The translations under genes were made by a program, and so were the position numbers. Shown here one piece after another: positions 55,801 through 64,000 of a stretch of 64,000 nt of DNA (the stretch's first letter is position 1; the number at the start of each line of letters is the position of its first letter). The notes under the pieces are model-generated. The model was not told the DNA's origin. It saw nothing but the letters and a program-made list of their open reading frames with translations, and made no database searches. The stretch spans positions 936,001 through 1,000,000 of the forward strand of contig LSRY02000004.1 in NCBI GenBank assembly GCA_001643675.2. Reading direction: 5' to 3'. This DNA comes from Monocercomonoides exilis. Lineage: Eukaryota; Preaxostyla; Oxymonadida; Polymastigidae.

Positions 55801-56208
55801 TTGAAGGAAAGTTTCAAAAGATCAAGACATGAACCTTCAAGAAGAGGCATAACAATCCAAAGTGTTGTTTCATGAATAAATGAAATATATATCCCACATA
55901 TATTCGGGTGCTTTAACTGTGAAAGAATTTGAATCTCTTTCTAATCATTTGAAATAAAAAAGCAAAAACGGCAATTCAAAACCAACTCAACTCAAAATTT
56001 AAAAAATATAGCACACAAGAGAATCATATATATTTCCTGGAAGTTTCTCTAAGTCAAGAATTTTAACTGCAACCAGAGTATCCAAAGAAAGGCACATGGC
56101 CTTGTATACGGTTGCTGAAGCTCCTTTTCCAATCACTTCAATAAGGCTATACCTTTTTGCATTAGCAGGAAATGTTTGCTCGTCTGAATTTTCAATTTTT
56201 AAGGTCAT
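52701..56208 (-). CDS. STE20-family Ser/Thr kinase, OSR1/SPAK (Fray)-like, with long Ser-rich tail
   Basis: Two exons (56208-56017 and 55940-52701) join in phase 0 to 1,143 residues. The kinase domain at about 20-330 is complete: GKGASATV glycine loop (27-34), VAVK with Lys49, HRDLKAANILL with catalytic Asp142, DFG at 160-162, GTPCWMAPE in the activation segment (182-190), and YDMKADVWSLGITAIELATA. YSLIEVIGKGASATVYKA and ATILKGVLQALVYLHNQGQ place it with the OSR1/SPAK branch, which in animals responds to WNK kinases and controls ion transporters. An Asp/Ser insert interrupts the C-lobe (around 240-280). I see no conserved C-terminal docking domain; instead there are ~750 residues of Ser/Pro/Ala-rich disorder with one coiled coil (VEQLQNENNQLRAIIATLTQ). 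Substrates cannot be named. Confidence 0.9.
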
Positions 56209-56331
56209 TAACAGAAATAAAACCGATTAATAAATGTTTCCATGATCCTTCACCTTAATATATAAAATATTTCCATTTAAGAAAATAATAAAAGGACAGA
56301 TAAAAATAAATAATTAATATTTTTTCAGTAA

Positions 56332-58958
56332 ATGAGCAAAAAATGCAAAAATACAAATACTCTGAATAACTGCGAAGAATATGTTATTCACAAACGATTT
56401 TATCTTCCAGAAAAATCAGGTGAATTATTAGAAAGAACTTTTTTTTGCGATTCATGTTCTTCAACATTTACATTTAACATCCCGAATAACTTTAGGTATA
56501 ATTCGATTTTAAATGTGAAGTGCTCAAGTTTATTGTAATGCTTTTAGTTTTAATTCTGATCAATGCAAAATTCTATGCTTTTATCATAAGTTCTCAGATA
56601 TATTATTTACTCGCAGATTTAGCTGTAATATTTGCTTACCCAATGAAACTGGAAGAAAAGAGTACAAAGCAATCCCTCTTGATTATGCGGATTCTCCTCA
56701 TATTCTTGCTAACGAAGATATTGTTCATGTACCGTTTATTTATCTTTTAATGAATCAATCAAACAAAAGTTCTAATCAAGATCATGTGTTAATCGTAGCA
56801 AATACTTCTATTCTAGCTAATTTAGCAAAAGAAGCTATTTTAAATGAAATTCCAACAATGATAAGACCTTCTCACTTTTTTGCTGTGAGAGGATTGACAG
56901 ATTCAACAAAGGATCGACTAAACGCGTTACAGCTGGATATGTTAGAAAGAGGAGAATCTTTTTTGAAACAAAAAATGAATGAACAAAAAATGCCTGAATC
57001 AGATTCTTCAGAAGATATTGTTTTTGAACATAACGCATCAGAAGTTCGAGCAGAAGAACAAGAAATGACAGAAATCTCAAAGGAAGAAGAAGAAGAAATC
57101 AGAAAATTCATAGATTTTTTGGAACTTTGCAAATATGAAAGCGAATTGTTTCATGTAACATTATGCGTATGCTGCATCTATAATTATAAATGTTTACGGG
57201 ATGCCGCTGCCCTTGCAAATGCTGCAAGGGAAATTCTCGAACTTTGCAGGAATAAGATGGCAGATGAAGCTTGGATAAAAAGATTTTTGAATCAGAGAAA
57301 TAAGGATTTTTATGAAAAGGAAGATGCTTCAATTGCTGAAGAAGAAAAAGGAGAAAAAGGAGAAGATAAGAAAGATTGTATAAATGTCACATTATCCATT
57401 AAAGATCAAAACGAGAATGAGATTGGCAAAACCAAAGTTGAATCACATGAAGAAATGGAAAAGCAAAAAACATGCGCATCTATTGAAGATAATTGCTGCA
57501 ATGTGCTTTCGATGCCACAAGAAGACAAGGCAACTGACGAAAAACTTGATATTTTCAGTGAAGAGAAAGAAAACAATAATCTGATTGTAAAAGCAGAAAG
57601 TGGAAAAATTGATGAGCTCAAAGAAGGAGAAGAAAAAAAGATTGGAACAAGATCACAAGAAGATGTTGAATTAAAAGAAGAAACGCAAAAGAAGGAGAGA
57701 TTTGAGAAACGAAAAGAGAAGAAAGAAGAAAAAAAGAGAAGAAGATATGAGAGATATAATAAAACTCCCAGTCAAAACTCAAATTTTCTGAGAAAAGATG
57801 AGTTGGAATGGATTCAATTTGTTTTAAAAGAAATTGATTGGGAACAGAAAGTTAAAAATGTTGTTATATTGGAGGATCAACAAAGAATGTTTACAAAGGA
57901 GAAGGAGAATGTTAAAAGCGAAAATAATTCCAATGAAAGGACATATAGAGATGGATCAATTATTTCATTTGATGGAGAGGCAGATAAAATTCCAAGTACA
58001 GATTCTTATCTTCAAAATGAGAAAGATCCCACAGTTCAAAACAGCTCATCGAGTCAAACTGATATGGATAATATTTCATCAACTTCTCAAGGTTCAATTC
58101 CAAATGATACTACTTCATTGATATCTTCTATAACACAACAGAATAGTCTTCTTACGAATTCATCTGCTTCTTTTGCAGCTTCTACTTCATTTGATGATCA
58201 AACTGACATTTTGATGCCATCTTCTTCTTCTGTTCCATCCACTTCTACTTTGATTGATATTCCTGTTTCATCAGATACAAAATGCACAACTGATTCAACA
58301 AAAGTTTCTACTCATTCTTTCAACATTCCAATCGTTGGAATTGGATCTTTTGCAGAAAGAGTCATTTTTGCGTTTCCTCTCGTCGACACACTGTTAAATG
58401 TCTTAAGACGAACTTTGGGTTTGCTTCAATTTTTGCATCCCAATTTTCATTTGTCATTCTTATCAAAAATAATAAAATGTTTTATCTTCTTTTCTTTCAT
58501 TTTTTCCCCAAAAATGCATTTATTTGTATTTAGCTCTTCTTTGTGTTCACTTTCACATATTTTGCGAGGGATCGAACAGATTGCGAGCGTGGACTCCTCA
58601 CGTAACACTGTTTAAGAAGCCAAGTCATGGGAAAAGGACTTACAATTCGCTTCCGATGTGGCTGTGGCAGAAAGAAGGAAAAGAACAGAAACACAATCAA
58701 AGCAAAAAATGTGCTCTTCTTGAAGAAGAAGAAGAAGATGATGATGATGAAGCATTTTTAAACAAGAGAAAACGTTGTTATGATGAAGAAGCAGATGACA
58801 AACAGTTCAAAAAAAGAGAAAAGGATGAAAATGATGATGCTGAATACATTGAAAAAGAATACATTGGAGAAATGATTTCAGATAAAATTGAACTGTGCCA
58901 AATGCAAGGAAGACAAAAGGGTGAATTTTATGTTGTAAATGCAAAGGGCAACTTCTAA
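56332..58958 (+). CDS. Zinc-ribbon-containing protein, three exons, 796 residues
   Basis: Exons 56332-56495, 56617-58418 and 58534-58958 join to 2,391 nt (797 codons). The first splice brings together two Cys pairs, CDSC in exon 1 and CNIC at the start of exon 2, 17 residues apart, as a treble-clef or ribbon zinc site. A globular part follows (LANEDIVHVPFIYLLMNQ, SHFFAVRGLTDSTKDRLNAL), then a helical region with AALANAAREILELCRNKMAD, a long Glu/Lys- and Ser-rich middle, and a conserved-looking stretch across the last splice (FPLVDTLLNVLRRTLALL...VTLFKKPSHGKRTYNSLP). The end is acidic and Lys-rich. I recognise no family; a nuclear role is suggested only by the zinc site and charged tails. A TTTTTTCAG acceptor-like site 3 nt upstream of the ATG hints at an upstream non-coding exon. 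Confidence 0.65.
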
Positions 58959-59654
58959 GGATGAAATGAGAAATGAAGATTTGCAATTTAAAAAAAAAAT
59001 ACTTGAGAATAAACTTATTCGTTTCAATGAAGATAGTTGGTGGAAATGTTGTTTCTTGAAGTTTTTATGCAATTCAATTTTACTGAAAAAATTGATGAAC
59101 TGAAATTATTATGAATAATTCATGAATTTCAATTTACACACTTGCGGATTAAAAATGAATATTAATATTTTTTTTTCACATTAAGCTGAAAGAGGCTTCA
59201 AAAATATCAGTTATTTATCCAAAAGATTGTACAATACATATTTTCTTGATTTTCATTTTTTATAAAAAAAACTAGTTTACACATAAAAACGCTGCAATAC
59301 TGAAACAATAAGAAAAAAATAACTTGAAGCATCCAAAGCGTTTTCGATTTTAAACTGATTAAGAAAGGCGGCATTTGCAATGAAGAAAAAATTGTCTGAA
59401 ATTCACAAAAGTTTGAGATAAAATGAATAAGTTGTTTTTGAAATTTTCTACTGAAATACGAACAATGATTTCGACAAAGAAGATAGATAAGTATGTTGTC
59501 AAATGCCAAATAACACAGACGAGAAATAAAATAAGAAAGAATGCCAAATTCTTAATGGAATTTTTTGTTTCAAAGAACAATTCATTTTTCACAAGAAGTT
59601 TTAAAGCAACAACAAAATGATGAAACAAATATTTGACTTATAACTTTGCGAAAA
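58959..59654. other. Convergent intergenic region
   Basis: Between the zinc-ribbon gene (+) and the HOOK-domain gene (-). AT-rich, no supported coding frame or repeat. Confidence 0.5.
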
Positions 59655-62600
59655 TCACCACTTTGAAAAAGATCGAACAGGATTGAAAGATTTTCGTGGA
59701 ATGGTCGGAGAAGCAGGTCGTCTGGAGCGAGAAGACACAGCGGCAGAAGCTTCATCAGAGGAAGAAGGAGGAGTCCGATGCGATTTGAGAAGCTCAGCGG
59801 ACGTTGGAATGGAAGACTGTTTGTGATATGAACTGAATGAAATCTTTTTAGACAAGCGAGTTGAAGAGGCAGAAGAAGAAGAAGGAGATGGTAAAGAAGA
59901 TGAACGAGAGGTGGAAAGAGACCGAAGTGCCAAAGGTGGGACAATAGATCGAGAATTGCGAGATGAGTAATTTGCCTCAGGGGTTGATGTTGGATTCATC
60001 AGAGCAGACTGTGAATGAATTTCAGAAATGAATGATGATTTTTGTGAAGAATGCGTTTGATGTGGAAGTTGAATGGATGTTGCAGAAGAAGAAACAGCGG
60101 ATGAAGTGAAAGATGGCGTTGAAGATGTTTCAGAAGAAATAGGAAATGAAGAAAGTGAATTGACAGAGTTGATAGGAAGCGATGATGTGGGTGTTGCAGT
60201 TGGGGTATTTTGGAAGATAAGATGCAACGATGAAGTGGATGGTGCGGTCAGTTGTGATTGAGAAGGGACAAGTGATGACTGAAAAGTCTGAGAAGTTGCG
60301 TTTGGATAAGGAGAAATTTGGTGTTTGGTAATATTCTCTAATAATAAAGAATTGGATTTTGCAGCTGGTTGAGAGAGAAGTGAATTAAATGAGGATGATG
60401 AAGGAGTGAAAGAAGTAAGTTGAGAATAAGTTGAAGAATTTGAAGGTGACTGAATTGAAGATCGTTTGAATTGAGTTGATGGCGTTTTTAAATCATTTGG
60501 AAGCTTTTGGCTGTCCAATCTCATGGGTTGCCTCCAAACATTATCTGATTTCTGTTCAGAAACGAAATCAAAGATTTTGCTATTGTCTGTTTGATGCAAT
60601 CTTCTTGAAGGCAAAGTCAATAACGATCGATTGTATTCTTGCTCATCTGAATTTTCTATTTCTTCTTTTCTATCAAGCACATCTTCCCTGTATTTCAACA
60701 TCATTTCCCACCCAACATTCACAAAACATGTGGAAATAAGCTTGTTCTCGTGTGCACTCAGCACAATCTCATCTTTGGCTTTTTGAAGAAGGTTATCTCT
60801 TTCATTCAATTTTCTAACTAAATCCTTCATTTCTCTCTCTGCCTCATTTCTTTGGTTTTCTAATTCTTTGATTTTGTCTGTGAGAGTGCTAAGTTGTTCA
60901 ACAAATGCTGCTTCTCTTTCCTTCTGGTAACTTTCTGACTTTTGATTTTCATTTCCTTCGACTTCTTTTCGTCTAAATGATTTATCACTTATTCTTTCTA
61001 ATTCTTCTTCTAATTCTTTTCTTTTCTTTTTTATGATTTCAATTTCTTTGTTTAATTCTTCTTTCTCCTCAATAATTGTTGCTTTTTCTTCTTCTTCTTT
61101 CATTCTCATCATTCGCTCGTTGTCCAATTCTTGTTCAAGCTGCCTCTTTTGGGCAACCATTTCATCAGAGATTTGTTGGACATCTCCTGCTGCCTTCTTT
61201 TCTTGCTCGTTCAACAAATTCTGCAAGTTCTGAATTGTCAGAAGGAGAGTTTCTTTGTGCTTTCTTTTCTGATTCGCTTCTTCACTTTCGTCATCTTCAC
61301 TGCACTCTTCAGAGTTCTTGTTAAAGTCATCTTCTTCCATTTCATTTCCTGAATTTACTGAATTTTTCTTATTTGATTGAGACTTTTCATTTAATTCCTT
61401 CAATTCATCAGCATATTTCTGTCTTTCTGCATCCATTTCTTTTGTTCTTTCTTTTTCTCTTTCTTCAAATTGTTGTGTTTGCTCTTTAAGTTGCCTTATC
61501 TCTTCCTCCATCCTCTGAGCATGCTGCAAATCAGCCTCCCACTCTTTCTCTTTGATTTTCATCTTCTCCTCCACTTCCATCAACATCCTCTGCATTTTCA
61601 TCTTTTCCTCCTCTGAATTCTTCAAATTCCCCGAAGCAACGGTGAGCCTACTGTTGAGAATCTCCATGTTCATTCTGAGTGCTTCGTTGGCTTCCACTTC
61701 ACGTTCAAGCGAAGCTTCTTTGTCTGCCAATTTCTCTCTCAGCGCTTTCACTTGCTGCGCAGCATGCAACGCTGCTTCAAGAGCAGTGCGCGACTCGTCT
61801 GCTCTTTTGTCTTTGCTTCCATTTGATTTCAAAGAACACAAATCATTTGAAGCGTCGTCAATATCAAAACTGTCATCGGTTTCCGTTTTGTCATTTATCC
61901 TACTGTTTTCTTTTTTTGTTTCGAGTTTCTTTTTCGCTTTCTGCAATTCTTCTTCCAAATGCTTCGTCTCTTCGCTTTTTCTAGCCAAATTCTTTTCCAA
62001 TCTTTCATTTTCTCTTTTCAGCACCCCAAATTCCTCTTCCATCGCTGTGTAATTCCTCAATCGCTCACGTATTTCATTAAGTTCTGTTCGACTTGCCGAG
62101 TTCTGAGCTTCAGCTGCAATTGCTTTCTCTTCGGCTTCTGCAAGAAGCTTTGTCAGCGAATCAATCCTCTGCCGGAGTCTTGCAATTTCTTTGTCTTGTT
62201 GCATGTTTTGCGGTATCTGTTCACCGCCAACAGAAATATTTGACTGAAAAGCAGAAGTATCTGATAAGTGGAGATGATCTGTATTATTATGAGTCATTTC
62301 TCCGATTTGCATGGAAGATGCCTCAAGCCCCGCCGAAAAAGAACATTGAGCATTGCTCGAAACATCACTAGGATGCAAATAATCATCTGAAAGGTCTGTT
62401 GGAAGAGGAGGTGTAGGGGTGCAAGAAAGAGAAGGGAGGAAAGAAGAACACGTTTCAGAAGAAGCAATTGCATGATGAGTAAAGTCAGACTCATCTGATT
62501 CAGCAGTTTTTTCATTTTTAGCTGCATCAGATATATTTGAAAGCGATTGAATGTGTTTTCCGTCTTTTGGAATGAAAGAAGCTGCAGCAGTTGAAGTAAA

Positions 62601-64000
62601 CGCATTCTCAGATGGAGACGAAGGAGAAAATAATGAAGATGTTCCAACAGCATCTAGCGGTTCATTGAGGGTGGAACGAGAAGCCAGTAAAGGAGACACT
62701 GGAAGAGGTTCTCCACCACACTGAATCATCGTCAAGTCATAAATCTTCCTCTTCATCTCCTCGGCCTCCTGCTGCAGCTGGGCAACCTGCCTTTGAAGTT
62801 CGTTTCGTTCTTGTCGAACCTGATGCAACCGTTCAACAGCTTCAGTAACGTGCTTACTGGATCTGTATTCTGAGTCGCAGGATTCAGAATGTTCTTGTGC
62901 ACTTTCTTTTTCTGTATTTTGCTTGCCTTTACCAGAGCTTACAAGACCCTCTTCATTATCACGTTTTGCATCATCAGATTTTTTGGGGAACATAAAACCA
63001 CCAGAAGAAGTGATTTTCGGTGATAAGCACTCATCAACAGGTTGAAAGGATGATTTGCCAAGGGATACATCAATTGACTGGTTGAGTGCAGTCACAAATT
63101 GAGAGGCAGAGAGAAGTTGTGAAGATTCATTTTCAAAGTCGGATGATTCTTCATCACATTTATTTTGTTCATACTTTCCGAAATCGCTTTCTGAGTTCTT
63201 TTCATTTTCTTCAATGCAACTGTCGTCCAAATCAAAATCAAAAGATGAACAACGTCTTTTTGGATCAAAAGCTGCTTGCTTATCGCTACAACTGTGAGAC
63301 AACTTTAGTTGCATTATCGAATCGCGAAGAGATTCAACAACATCTGCAACAGGAGATTGATGAACTTTCTGATTATGGATATTTAACTCTTTCTTCGTCG
63401 GTGTGATAGGAGGTGATGTGCTCTTTGGAATTAAATCAACAGAAACCGAATTTTCGTGAGCCTGTTCTTGTTGTGTCGTAAGCATGGGACCAATCTATTT
63501 AAAGTGAAAAATCAAATTACGCACAAATAAACAAATTGTAACAAAATACCTCTTGGAGCATGGTCATTAGAACTGTTTGAGACGCTTCTGAAAGTGATAA
63601 TATATGTGTGACACATTCTTCTTTTAGCAAAGGGTGATAGCACGAAGCAAATAATAGCAGCTGGCAAAATGAATAAACTTGATTTATGTCAAATGGAGGC
63701 TAATTTTAAAATAATAAAATTAAGACAGAATTCTTTCTTTAGAATCAAACCTTTAAGAAAGAGCTTATCGCATGTGCTTCGAAGAAAGTTGTTTGAATTT
63801 GAAAATTAAGCCGAAACTTAAAGAAATCGATTAAAGTTTTAACAAAAGTTTCAGAGGAGCATTTGTCTGTTTTTTTATTTGTAACTTGTTCCGAATCTTC
63901 TGAAGATTGAAGTCTGAATTGAATACAAAAATTTAAACGTTCATTTAAGCAACATGAAGTAAAAGCATTTCAAACAGATAATTCAAAATTTTCGAAAGTG
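59655..64000 (-). CDS. HOOK-domain coiled-coil protein, candidate dynein adaptor (5' end outside window)
   Basis: Hook-type adaptors join cargo to dynein-dynactin and switch the motor on. Exons seen: up to 63913-63751, then 63699-63550, then 63494-59655; all join in phase 0 and the gene continues past the right edge. The exon at 63699-63550 carries the end of a HOOK domain: CQLLLFASCYHPLLKEE, then HILSLSEASQTVLMTMLQEI, which lines up with the helix ending EESVQHVVMTAIQEL in animal Hook proteins. The last exon (from IGPMLTTQQ) has a Ser-rich linker, a first coiled coil (VERLHQVRQERNELQRQVAQ), a long coiled coil of some 450 residues starting near KEIARLRQRIDSL, and a Ser-rich tail with an SxIP-type motif (SSIPTS, near 59805), the EB1-binding signature. 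The family assignment comes from my reading of the pattern; the N-terminal helices are missing from the window. Confidence 0.75.

Noticed and set aside
56520-56750. A hydrophobic 76-codon frame in the zinc-ribbon gene
   Set aside because: It is intron plus an out-of-frame reading of exon 2; the spliced frame carries the second Cys pair.
1-64000. tRNA, rRNA or CRISPR features
   Set aside because: I saw no tRNA-like paired A and B boxes, no rRNA-like sequence and no regularly spaced short repeats. A tRNAscan run would be needed to exclude tRNAs fully.
1-64000. Recoding of TAA/TAG as glutamine, as in some oxymonads
   Set aside because: TAA ends alpha-SNAP and NAPRT and TAG ends the SNARE gene at the expected protein lengths, and conserved regions contain no in-frame stops.

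Overview
The window is nuclear DNA from an intron-bearing eukaryote. It is AT-rich between genes. Several genes are joined by short introns (33 to about 140 nt), nearly all GT-AG, and the spliced frames close exactly when the exon lengths are added up. TAA, TAG and TGA all act as stops, so the standard code applies. The mix of genes fits a protist: a receptor-like beta-helix/transmembrane/pseudokinase protein, giant serine-homopolymer proteins, and a compact set of membrane-traffic genes. I infer a metamonad, most likely an oxymonad of the Monocercomonoides type (Streblomastix recodes TAA/TAG, which is not seen here). That assignment is an inference from style, not from a marker gene.

Layout, left to right: (1) the 3' part of a receptor-like pseudokinase (+); (2) a possible small membrane protein (-, weak); (3) a 9-exon coiled-coil protein (+); (4) alpha-SNAP/Sec17 (+, 5 exons); (5) a ~3,060-residue protein with eleven diverged copies of a ~110-residue module (-); (6) a dynamin-family GTPase with large serine-rich inserts and tail (-); (7) a Qc-SNARE in 8 exons (-); (8) an unrecognised 1,095-residue protein (-, 4 exons); (9) a type I membrane protein (-); (10) a SPRY-like 1,217-residue protein (-, 3 exons); (11) a decayed gene fragment; (12) nicotinate phosphoribosyltransferase (+, 4 exons); (13) a 2-kb island of inverted-repeat elements between 41.8 and 43.8 kb; (14) a 2,359-residue serine-rich protein with a C-terminal membrane anchor (+); (15) an STE20-type kinase of the OSR1/SPAK kind (-); (16) a zinc-ribbon protein (+, 3 exons); (17) a HOOK-domain coiled-coil protein running off the right edge (-).

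Functional threads: alpha-SNAP and the Qc-SNARE belong to the same membrane-fusion cycle, the dynamin cuts or shapes membranes, and the HOOK protein is expected to link cargo to dynein on microtubules. NAPRT makes NAD from nicotinate. Neighbouring genes are on both strands and there is no sign of operons. Poly-serine tracts encoded by long TCT/TCA/TCC repeats recur in unrelated genes, so they look like a genome-wide habit rather than a property of one family.

The strongest points for follow-up are the HOOK domain signature split across small upstream exons, the eleven-module giant protein, and the nested inverted-repeat island with a second, reversed copy of its core.
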